From positions 124,001-188,000 of the forward strand of contig JARNGD010000052.1 of assembly GCA_031001845.1 (NCBI GenBank): a stretch of DNA of 64,000 nt, in the 5' to 3' direction. Numbering within the stretch: position 1 is the first letter of the stretch; each line of letters begins with the position of its first letter. The position numbers were made by a program, and so were the translations under genes. This DNA is from Achaetomiella virescens (taxonomy: Eukaryota; Ascomycota; Sordariomycetes; Sordariales; Chaetomiaceae). The notes beneath the pieces were generated by a model. That model ran no database searches and was not told the DNA's origin. It was given only the letters and a program-made list of their open reading frames with translations. Below are positions 11,446 through 20,973 of this stretch, in pieces.

Positions 11446-12429
11446 TACAACAGCATCGCCGACCTCTTGGATAAGGTTGGTCCAAGTCCGGGTGGTAACA
11501 CTGAAGAAAGGCCAGGTAGGTAGCAAGCAAACGGTTGCAAAACTTGTGGAAAATAAAGGAGATCGGGTGTCCTGAAAGGTGGTCACACAGGATCGGCGGG
11601 TTTGTATCTCGTGGTTTCCGATACCTCATATGAGACAACGTTGATAAGGCCCGGGAATGGACCTGCTTTGGACTGTATCCTGAGACCTTTTCAAGAGGCT
11701 CCAGGCGCTGCATCAGCTGTTCTTTGCATACAAAACGCTAATGAACAAGCCAGGGCGCTGATTGAGCATTAATTGACGTATTGGCAGTTGAGGGTGGCGT
11801 ACGGCATTTCTGCATTGAGCTCTGACGAAAAGAAAAACATATTTATGCCTACTTCGCTTTCTCCCAGTGACTCCCTTACCAAAGGAATACTCTACAAATA
11901 CCTTTCCCCACACACTGTAGGCTACCTAAGCTGCGCGCAAAAGAATCCCAAGAGACCTAGATACGCTGTCGTCAAATGAGTTGCCACGCTAAAAACCAGG
12001 GGCCCGGAAGAAAACCCTGTCCCGTGTGTGCCAGAAATGAGAGTCGGGGAGCTGCGTGAACATGCTTTCCTCCTTCTTTACCCTGAAGCTCCAACTGCTT
12101 CCAGGAATATGTTAGTCGAGTCGTCCCAGGGGCATGTGAGGCAACGGCGAACTTTGGGGGGTCGGTACCGATCGTGGACTAGCCGGACGCTGAGATGCTG
12201 GGAGACCCACCGGCAGTAGGGTATTTGGGGAGGTGCCAACTGCGACTTAAGCCAGTGAGCCGATGCCCTAGCTTGCCTTACAACTGTTTTCAAAGAGGAC
12301 CCAGAGCCACTCGCCGCCGGACCTACCTACTCTATCAGCCTTAGACTCATCAATCTTTCTCTTTCTACGAATTTTGGTTTCTTCTTCCCGCATCTGCGCT
12401 GCCCGATTTTGTTTTGTGTCATTCACTCC
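11446..12429. other. Intergenic, no gene seen
   Basis: This separates two kinase-like genes on the same strand. Only short frames of 60-130 codons without domains are present. The last ~150 bp, rich in CTTTCT and GTTTT, may be the promoter of the next gene. Confidence 0.4.
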
Positions 12430-13603
12430 ATGGCGGACATGCCCTCGTCGACTCCGGTTCCGCCCACCGTGCCCGTGCCCAGCTTGATGCGCCCACGTTT
12501 TGCTCCGTCTTCGCAACCTCCCGCTCCGCCGCGGCTTTGGACTCCACCATCAGATCCGGAGAAGCCAGCCTGTCTGTACCAGGCGGGCTTTGTAGTGAAA
12601 ATCAAGCGCCACACTCCTCCGCCGCCTTTGGCAACCCCCACTATGGCCCAGGAGTATGGCGAGAACGAAGTGACGTGGACCTTTACTCGGCTACACAGAC
12701 TGAGGTTATCCTGGCATATCCCCCGCTTGAACACGAAAACACGTTGTCGTCGACTCCCCCTCCCGCCGCCACCCTTACCATCCTTAAGACCCTGGCTGTG
12801 GCCGACTGTCGGGGCGCTCAGCTGGTGGTTTGCTCTGTCACTCTAAAACCCTTGTCCGCAAGAATCTGAGGGATTGTGGCGAAGATCTTTGATCCGCTCT
12901 ACTACCCCTTCGAAACCCCGGAAACGGCACACGTGCCTGACAATGTCGCCTGGCGGGCTGATGTACACTATACTCACGAAGCCGCCGCACTCGATCATCT
13001 CGACGGGATGCGCAGGGCCGGCCGCACCGGCTTGTCCGCCCCGAAGTACTTTGGGTCTTGGACCTTCGCCTTGCCCATCACCCACGCGGGAAGAAAGCTG
13101 CAGCGATCTATTCGCCTGGTGCTCATGGAGAATATCAAGGGCCGCAGCATCTGGAGCCTTTGTTGTGACCCAGCCGCCCTCTCACGCTATAGCGAGCCGG
13201 ATCGCCTTGGAATTTTTGCCATGGTATTGGATGGTATCGCGAGACAGCGGCATGCGGGTGTCGACCAGCGGGATTTCGCCTCACGCAACGTCATTCTACG
13301 GCCCAGTTCTTCGCCCTCGGCAAGAAACAAACAGCCGTTGCCGCAGCCTGTCATTATCGACTATAATAAGGCTGTTGTCTACGAGCTCTCAAGAGATGGC
13401 AAGCGTCCATTCCAGCTTAAAAGGCTTCCCGAAAATCCCATGCAAATTTTCTGGAACTCGAGCTTCGCGGTTTCCAGGGCTGGATGCCGTCGAAGTGGGA
13501 TGGCAGTGCTAAACTTCGCCAACAGTGGTTGAAAGAGCGTTTCGGAGGAAATGCTACATCACAATATGCGCCTGTGACCACAAGGCTAGAAATTGTAGAA
13601 TAA
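12430..13603 (+). CDS. Atypical fungal protein-kinase-like protein (frameshifted; stop codon lies in transposon end)
   Basis: The start is the ATG at 12430 (MADMPSSTPVPPTVPVP). A Pro-rich N-terminus is followed by a kinase-like fold: LTILKTLAVADCRGAQLVV, then VAKIFDPLYYPFETPE with the probable ATP-binding Lys. Next come KYFGSWTFALPI, a hinge-like VLMENIKGRSIW, the catalytic-loop equivalent VDQRDFASRNVIL, and the DFG-equivalent VIIDYNKAVVYE. The usual HRD/HGD is QRD here. Shifts near 12670, 12860 and 13465 change frame while sense continues. The last part is GWMPSKWDGSAKLRQQWLKE, ending RLEIVE-TAA. That TAA (13601-13603) consists of the transposon target TA plus the first transposon base, so the native C-terminus may have been cut. 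Function is unknown. Confidence 0.65.
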
Positions 13604-13687
13604 CGTATATTATAAGCGAGCGGAACACTTTGCCCCCACAACCCATCCGTTCTACACACATTAATTTTCTTCGCGCAAGTCAAGATC

Positions 13688-14630
13688 CCCTACTACAAAA
13701 AATTCTGGGTAATCTTGGCCCTCGAAGCTCTTGAAAAGACAACGAAAGTCTGAGCCTCCGAGCTGCAGCTAAGCTCTATAGTGTGCCAATTTCAACCCTC
13801 TTTACCGACGCGCTGGCCGGTCTGCACGACGCGATCTTCCAGCCAACTCGCGCCGGCTTACGGATTTGGAAGAAAAGGCCATTGTTCTATATATCATTGA
13901 GCTATCTGAGCGATCTCTTCCACTAAGACTGCGTAGTGTAGAAGATATGGCCAACTAACTGCTACGCGCATGCGACGCGCCCCTTTTCGGCAAGCTCTGG
14001 CTTTCGCGAGGCCTTCTTTGCTTCTATAATGGAGAAGAACATACAAGATAGCTTTGTATGGGCTAGCCTAGTGCCGTACGATCTAGAGAGGGTGCTTTCC
14101 AAGCTGGGTATCAAGCTTCGTATACCAATACCTCCAAACTTAAGGCCCGGCACTATACAATCCTAGGTCTTCCAGACACATACAACCCCGAGAAGCCGAG
14201 GTGCAGTCAACGCTCATCAAGATTCGTATTGTCAACTACCAAAATAGCTCCCCAACTTCGATGTTAGCTGCTGTGGACCAGCTTGCCAAGGGTACGATGG
14301 CTGTAATGCGCTAGGTGGCTCTCCTTCAGGCAAAGGTCTCTACACTCCGTAAGGCCAATGAGGTCCTAAGCAAGCGCCGAAGGGCAAAAAAAATATGTGC
14401 GACTTGGAGGATCACTTACTATGCAAGATGCAAACAATCTACTAGACCAGAAGGTCGGAGGCGGTAAGGTTGTAAGAAATATAGCGGATGGTGGTAGTTC
14501 AGGGGGGGCTCGTACGAAGGTTCGGTGCTATGGGGTATGCGGCAAGCCCGGCCACAATGCGCGCACTTGTCAGGAGGGTGCAGAATCATCTGATACATCT
14601 GTTTCTGATGTAATTATAGTTGGTTGCTAG
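13688..14630 (+). pseudogene. Remnant of pogo/Fot-like transposase (DDE core deleted)
   Basis: Three conserved parts survive, broken by stops and frame changes. First, at ~13745-13960, is the N-terminal helix-turn-helix/CENP-B-like part, with LSLRAAAKLYSVPISTLYRR and LTDLEEKAIVLYIIELSER. Second, at ~14190-14390, is the linker near the C-terminus, with VDQLAKGT and VSTLRKANEVLSKRRRAK. Third, at 14397-14630, an intact stretch starts VRLGGSLTMQDANNLLDQK and ends with a zinc knuckle, CYGVCGKPGHNARTCQE. The DDE catalytic domain that normally lies between the first two parts is missing; only about 200 nt remain there. It cannot encode an active enzyme. Confidence 0.85.
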
Positions 14631-14690
14631 TGTTGTCGTATTGCAATCAAGGGTAGTGTTCGTAGGGTGGTAGAAAGTGTTCCGCTCGCT

Positions 14691-15131
14691 TAATGTACAT
14701 GATAAGCGAGCGGGCCGGACAAGCGAGCGGGCACCTCAAAGGACATATATAACACTGACAATGCAACTCCATTTAGAATCAATAATATTACTAACACGCG
14801 TTCTAACTTTATATATAGCGTTCTTGATACTTGATACTCAAATGAAAGCAATTAGAATATTTGCTAACTAAGCTAGTTTTTCGTTGATCGTTGCGTTTGT
14901 AGTTTTCAGAGCTAGGATTTGAGGTCGACAAGGCGTCGACCTTAGCCTACTTTCTTGAACACAATGGGATGACTGTATATTCATTCCAAGGGTCTAGAGA
15001 AGCCAGTTCCAAAGTAAGAAAGAATTCGGTCAAGTTATGGCCATTCCAGCGAAGTTGAGTTTTCAGGGTTATGTATGGATTTTGCGGTGGACAGCTCGCT
15101 TGTCCGGCCCGCTCGCTTATCATGTACGTTA
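14691..15131. mobile_element. MITE copy B, inverted relative to copy A
   Basis: The ends are TA-ATGTACATGATAAGCGAG and the matching reverse complement. A ~33 bp near-perfect terminal repeat continues into CGGGCCGGACAAGCGAG on both sides. Size (441 bp), the doubled AAGCGAG cores and the inner block match copy A. The inner marker CTTGATACTTGATA reads in the opposite direction to its counterpart in copy A (GATATCAAGTATCAAG near 10422), so the two copies are inverted. TA dinucleotides flank it at 14691-14692 and 15130-15131. It is inserted in the right terminal repeat of the older transposon. Confidence 0.85.
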
Positions 15132-15159
15132 TATGTTCCGCTTGCCTATAATATACGTT

Positions 15160-17167
15160 GTCCATCATATCTTATTTTTCCATTCTAGGGGTCCTTAACA
15201 AAACCTGGACATATCCACGTGCATTCACCTGGCTCCATGGCTCTTCATTCTTGTTCTGGCTGAGGTATCGATAAAGAGAGTAGGACGGAGCTGAGGTTTC
15301 CGCCGCGAGCGACACATTGCATGCTGTTGTTTGCGGCCATGATGCAGCCCCCGAAGTCTGTTGTTGATTTGTTGTTGTGTTCATGGTGAAGATACGCTTG
15401 ATGCAGAAACCAAACGGTAACTAAAAATAAGGGATGCTCTCGTCTTAGCAAAAGAGACATGGACGCTCGGAAAGGGGTTACTTACTTCATTATCTGCTGG
15501 GAAAGCTCCTGAACTGGCATGTACGCTGTATCCAGCTGGTGTTGAGTCGTTGGGGGGTTCAATGATAATGGCATGCGTCTGAGCCGAGTCGGTATTACGA
15601 TTCTAGACCCATGGCGAGGCTGCCCTGCTCTCCTAACGGAGTCGTCGTGCTTCAAAAATGGACACCTGGTGATGTGGAAGCCCAAGGAAGCTGGGCGCAC
15701 CTGTCTCTTATACTCGTTACCCTGAAAAAGGACGGCTTAGTAACTAGGAAGCAACTTGCAACCATGTCCTAGGACAGGTCGAGTTGATTCAGGTTCCACT
15801 GCATGAAGGCCGATATTTCGACCAAAGCTCTCAAAGACCTCAGGTGAGCTCGCCACTGTAGCCCTTAGTCAACAGCTCAGCGCATGACGCTGTTTTCCAA
15901 CAGTAATGGTGCTAGGTAATTCGTGATGTTTTACCTCTAATGCAAAACAGCCGAAGCAAGGCTGACACCTGTCACCAATGTCCTTTGCAATGCAAGGCAT
16001 CCATACGTCTAAGTAACAGTAGTCCGGTTTCAAAACTTGAAATATACCCAAGATCTACACAGCCCTACGGGGCGTATCCACTCATAAGCTCGGGTCGAAC
16101 CCAGCCGCCCACGTCGATCGCAATCAGGGGTTGTTTGGACCTGGCAACCTGAGATCTCCGTTTCTCCCCGTTTCAGGTTTCACGGCCACGCGTGTCGAAC
16201 CCCCTGCAGACGAACCTTATGCTCGAGGGCGAGGAGAGACCCAAGTCAGGCTGGACAGGCAGATGGATGAGGTAAGTAGCAGCCTGTTGGCGGGAGGAGC
16301 CCTAGTCCATGGTCCAGGAAGCACAGTCCAGCGCTGCCATGTGGGACGACACGCTTGAACCGATGGCAGGGCTGAAAAGATCTGGGAACAAGAGCGCAGC
16401 AGTTGAGTTCGTTCTTCGATATCTTCTCGCTTTCCGTCTCCCAGAGTCCAGAGGCGCGACTGGATCAGCTAACCAACACACAAACGGCCCCAAGCCAATG
16501 TACTGGAAAACAAATCCGTTTTAATCTTGAACCCAAGCCTGCGGTATTCGCCCCCTTCGTCTCTCTACGCCGCCCCCTTTGGATGACCCAGCCAGCCACA
16601 TATACCACCACGGGAACGCTCGACCCGAGCCCTGTTTCCCGCCTTACAGAACAGAAGTTATATATATACACATTACCGTGGCTTTAGCGTGGCCTGGTAA
16701 TGATGAAATGAAGATGGCGACATATGAAAGGGGTATGTATGTGCGTGTGATCAAGTCAGAAACCATCTCCAAAAGAGCCTGTTTAAAGCCTCCAAGCGCT
16801 GCACTGCTTATACAGCTGTAAATCGAAGTGAAGTGTCTCCTTTGCTTTCCATACCCGTCTCTTCGAGGTCTCCGAGAGACATCAATCGTCGTCGTGAAAT
16901 GACCGTCTTCGCCGTCACTTTGCTGTGGCAAGATGCATCAGCGTCTCTACTAATACCCCAAGTCCGCCTGTCGTTGGTGATGGCCGTCCCCGCCGGGCTG
17001 GAACGCCCATCCGTCGTCTCTCTTATGTCGGCTCTTTGTTTCATGTCCCCCGAGCTGGGCAGCGATGGCACCATCTCAACTCCGCCCGAGACGTACTCTA
17101 TGCATACCCACTCCAGTCCGCCCGCCTGTTACCCTCCCAGCCCATCTTATTTGGCGTACCGCCTCAT
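15160..17167. other. 2 kb without a supported gene
   Basis: This holds the right flank of the transposon and the 3' flank of the C2H2 gene. Short frames on both strands (60-110 codons) lack domains and coding character. If the transposon is removed, the first ~27 nt after 15160 continue the reading frame of the upstream kinase-like gene to a TAG at 15186-15188; see findings. Confidence 0.4.
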
Positions 17168-19144
17168 TTAATTAGTCTCATTCAGTATGAGGGCCATCTG
17201 TCGTTCAACCCGTCCCGTCGTGCTCGGCCCACCCAAATCCCCCTGCTGCCACCCCATCGCCATCACCCCCGCAAACACCGACTCGTCCACGACCGTCCCC
17301 GCCAGCTGCTCCAGTCGTCGTATAGGCTCATGGGTGACAAAGGGTACTGTTGTGGCAGCTGCTGTTGTAGTGTGCCCGGCGGAAAGGGCTGCTGTTGTAG
17401 TAGTTGTTGTTGTTCTTGTTGTTGCGGCTGTTGCTGTTGCTGTTGCTGTTGTGATTGATCATTCTGTGGCGTCACGGGCGTCATCGGAGATGTCATCTGT
17501 GGTGGTGGTGCCATGTGGTGCATGTGCGGGTGGACGTGCGTAAGCGTCAGGTCGTAAAAGCCTCCTTGTGTGGGGACGAGTGGCGATGGCGAGAAGGGGG
17601 ACATAAGGTCCTGTTGTGGGACTTGGGGCGGTGGTGGCGGGAGAGGTGGCTGTTGATCGTTGGGTTGGTCGAAGAAAGGGTTGTTCTTTGTCGAGAATGT
17701 TGAGGGGAGGGTTGATGGGAGGTGCGCGATGCTGCGCTGTTTCTTTAAAGCTGGTTGACCGTAGGATGGCGGTGAGGTGAGGGTGGAGCGGGGCGTTGGG
17801 GAGCGGACATGTGCTTTGTTAGGGGCGATGATGACTTTAGGATGTGCTTCTTCGCGGGCTCGGAGATGGGTTCTAGGGGTTGATGATGTCGGTGTTGGGC
17901 TCGGAGCAGCAGCGGGCTGGATCTCGCTTCGTAATCGGATCGTGGCCGAGTCATGCGCCAGACGGGCCAGGTACTTCGGGTCGTCACGGCCCTCGATGAA
18001 GAACTCGAGAAGGTCTTGAAGACCCCGGGGTGTTCACCCTCCAAACCCCTGTACATGGCCCGTCGTCTTGGGTCCCATTCTAGCATGGGCTGCTGGTTGC
18101 GTGGCAGGTGACCGTAGAGCTCTGCGTCGAGCTCCTTCCATGCTTGGCTGATCGATGGTTGGTGAAGAAGGCCATAGATGACAGCGAGTGGTTCCAGTGC
18201 GACTTGTTGCAACCGTTCCTCGTAATGTCTGGCGACGTGGTCGAAGTAGCGGTCACGGCTGGCGAGGAATCCGCCGCAGAAGCCACACGCCCTGTTGGAC
18301 AGTCAGCTTGACTTGTTTTGGGTCCATGCAATGCGTTTGTCATGTGATTCCTGAAACAGGTGAAGCCAAGTCCGAAAATGGCAAAAGAGCAAAATACGGA
18401 ATGAATGGCTGAGGGCAAGCATAAGGGGGAACGTACCATGCCGTCTTCTTGTGGGTGTACTTCACCACACGGTCGGCATGCGGGCAGGTGGTGCAGCCGT
18501 GGGCGTTCTTGTGGTGCTGGTTGAAGGTGTTCGCGCCCCAGAAAATGCGGTTGCAGTTATTGCAGGGGTAGCGCTTGTAGCGCTCATGGAACTCGTCCTC
18601 ATGCCGCTTCCAGTCGAACTTGCGCTGGAAGGCGACGTCGCAGAAGGTGCACCAGAAAGCGCCCTGGGGCTTGGAGCTTCCCCGGTTGCTGCTCTTGACG
18701 GGCGGCGCAGGCGGCGGGGTTGGGGCCGGTGCAAACTCGTGCATGCCCCCTTGGGATGACACCGTGCTCATCGAGGTCGCTGTCGACAGGATGCTCGTCC
18801 TCCCAGTAGATGACTTTGAGCTCGTGGTTGAAACTGAAAGGCGCGTGTTGTGGCCCTGAGTGATTATCTTCCCCTGAACAGCCTGCTGTCCTTGCTGCAC
18901 CGCCTGTTGCGGCGGGAAGCCAGCCTCCGCCCCCGTTGTCGGTGTCGATGTCGACGCTGCGTCTCCTGCCCCCTGTTAGTCATGTAAGCCTTGAGAGCAG
19001 AGACGTCCGCGACTTTACCCTCCGGGTAATTCTCCAACACGCGCGCAGAAGTGCTTCGCGCGATAACCCGCACTCAGTAAGGGCCTGGACATGAAGGCGG
19101 GCCGCAGCCAGGCTGTCGGCTGGCGGATTGCGGAAAGGGTCCAT
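17168..19144 (-). CDS. C2H2 zinc-finger protein with poly-Gln C-terminal region
   Basis: The start is the ATG at 19144 (MDPFRNPPADSLAAARLHVQ). Finger 1 is WCTFCDVAFQRKFDWKRH with a second His in EFH. Finger 2 is YPCNNCNRIFWGANTFNQHH with His in KNAH. After a 145 nt intron (18436-18292; GTACGT/ACAG) comes a third finger-like unit, ACGFCGGFLASRDRYFDHV with RHYEE. The spacing is that of classical C2H2 fingers, so DNA binding in the nucleus is likely. A long disordered tail carries Ser/Pro and a Gln-rich tract (17390-17459). The sense changes frame near 19055, 18960, 17990 and 17335. The last part, LEQLAGTVVDESVFAGVMAM, runs to a TAA at 17168-17170. This is probably one gene with indel errors. 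The targets are unknown. Confidence 0.7.
17390..17459 (-). repeat. CAA/CAG (poly-Gln) repeat within the C2H2 gene
   Basis: Imperfect CAG/CAA triplets encode a Gln-rich tract broken by Pro, Glu and Leu. The length is likely to vary between strains. Other short CTG/CAG-rich stretches lie at ~7295-7325. Confidence 0.8.
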
Positions 19145-20973
19145 GATGGGTGAGCGGCGCGGAGCTCAGCTCATCCAAATGCGCGGTGTCGCAGCGGGTT
19201 TTATCGAGAAACAAAGAGAGAAGGGAAAACGAACGTCGTCTTGAAGTGTAAGTAAAAAAAAGAAAGAGCTCCTGGCAGGAATATCCAACATCAACAATCC
19301 ATCATGTGAAGGGCTGCTTTCCCCCGCCCAATTGCAGCAGAAAAACGTGAAGAAGAAGGGAACAGAAGGCAACGAAAGGTTAGTGTGGCGGTCGTTGGCC
19401 GCTGCTGTGGGAGACAGCCCAGGGATATATTAACGAGCCCCCAGGAATGGCATCCTCCCCCAGCAAGGCGTCCAAGGGGCGCGGACAGGGGAGGCGCGGG
19501 TAAGTCGGAGAGAGGAGGGGGGGATTTTGAGGAGCACGAAGGACTCGGATTGGGGCTTCAAAGAGTAAAACCCGGAGTTCACGATCTTGCCCTTTCCATT
19601 CTCCCTCAACATCGCCTTGTCCAGTGTTGTCCTCGTTCACGAAGCACTGGCCCGCCCAGCAGCGCCATGGCAGTAAACGCAGCCCGAAAACCACGCCTCG
19701 CTGCCAGCGGAGACAGCAGGGTGCGGCAGATCGTCTGCCAACCCTGCAACCCTGGCGTGTTCACCCACCTCCCTCGAAGGATGGTCCCCTTCCTGATTGG
19801 GCTGCACCCCCGGCTCCCACCTGAACACAGCCAAGGGTGGCCTGCCCTCGGCCATCTACTGCGTTTCGAAACACATGCATCCGCAGGGAGGCACCCAATC
19901 AGCACGCGCCGAACGGCGCCAGTCTTGATGTGCTGCTGCTGTATTGGCATGTTTGCTCTGCTTCGCCTTCATTGAACAAAATGGGTTTGGCGATGCCCGC
20001 TTGCGGCTCTGCTGTTGAGTGAATGGGTCTCGATTGTTTCTGTCTCTCTTCCCCTCCAGCTTTCTTCAAACAACAACGGCCCACCAGAATCCCCGTATCG
20101 TCATCTTCTTCCGGTGTCGTTAGTGAGATTAGGCGACGGGGTGGCGTTGTGGAGTGGGTCGGCGCGTCCTCCGAACTTCTGGAACCACCCGAACCCCACG
20201 GTGCCATCTTAAAAGTTCAATTAAGGACCGCCCCTTTCGATATCTGAGATTCAAAGGAACGTCTCGCAACCGCAGACTGTTCTGGAATGGCTCATTCAGT
20301 ATCCGGAATATCTTGCCCGGCGTCTTTGTTCCCTGGCTCTTCAGCTACGGCGATAAGGAGGGAAATATGCCGACGGGCAGTTCCCTGATCGCTGGCAGCG
20401 AAGCGAGGATGAATTCCCGGCGGGATTCGGATGACCAGGAGCTTGCCAGCCCCTTGTCCAAAGCCGTGACCTCGAGGAAGCGGTGGATGCCCTGCTTTTC
20501 AGTCTTCCTCAAGTCGGAATCAACAACTTAACTTGGGGTCATGACCGTGCGAAACGATCCTGATCTTGGTTATCCAGCAAAATGGGCGGGGGTATCGCAA
20601 TAATGAATACAGCGGAGAAAAAAGGAAAACAACAACTCCAACATCCAAAACAAACCAGCCTGCCACTATGCCCCATGTATCTTGCGCAGTTGTGCCCGTC
20701 CGCTCTTAAAAACTCCCGCCAAATTGGTGCCGTATTTTTCGAAGTGTCCCTCACCATGATGATGAATGAGGATGCTGTGCTTCCAACGATACATCGGGTC
20801 CGATCCTGACCAGCTCTGAGATTCCATCTGGGCTTTTATTCACCCCTCCTTGCAACTAATGTCTAGCGCTTTGAAGAACAGGTACAAGTCAGACCATGTC
20901 CCGAAGATAGGACAATGTGTTGTTGTCTGCATGAGCCCTTCCGTTCAGGAAGGGCCAAGAGTCGAAGACCTTG
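19145..20973. other. 1.8 kb without a supported gene
   Basis: This lies between the promoter side of the C2H2 gene and the 3' end of the Zn2Cys6 gene. The longest frames, at 19385-19975 and 20154-20531, have no domain, no homology-like motifs and overlap other open frames, as expected in GC-rich sequence. It is probably a long 5' UTR/promoter plus a 3' UTR. Confidence 0.4.

Larger units (their letters stand above)
13601..15159 (+). mobile_element. Decayed Fot/pogo-type DNA transposon, with MITE B nested in its right end
   Basis: The left terminus is TA-ACGTATATTATAAGCGAG followed by CGGAACACTTT. The right terminus (to 15159) is the reverse complement with two changes. Before the MITE insertion the right end carried two tandem copies of the AAGCGAGCGGAACA core, at 14675-14690 and ~15132-15146; the left end has one. 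MITE B sits exactly at a TA between the two right-end copies. The left flank has the expected TA, whereas the outer right dinucleotide is TG, so the target duplication is mutated or lost. The element carries a transposase remnant, listed separately. Confidence 0.8.

Noticed and set aside
10131..15131. Giant 'Starship'-type element or antibiotic-resistance transposon
   Set aside because: No tyrosine recombinase captain is visible, and APH-fold proteins in fungi are a broad family not tied to drug resistance.
19385..19975. 196-codon plus-strand frame with a terminal Cys run
   Set aside because: No domain, overlaps other open frames on both strands, no coding signature.
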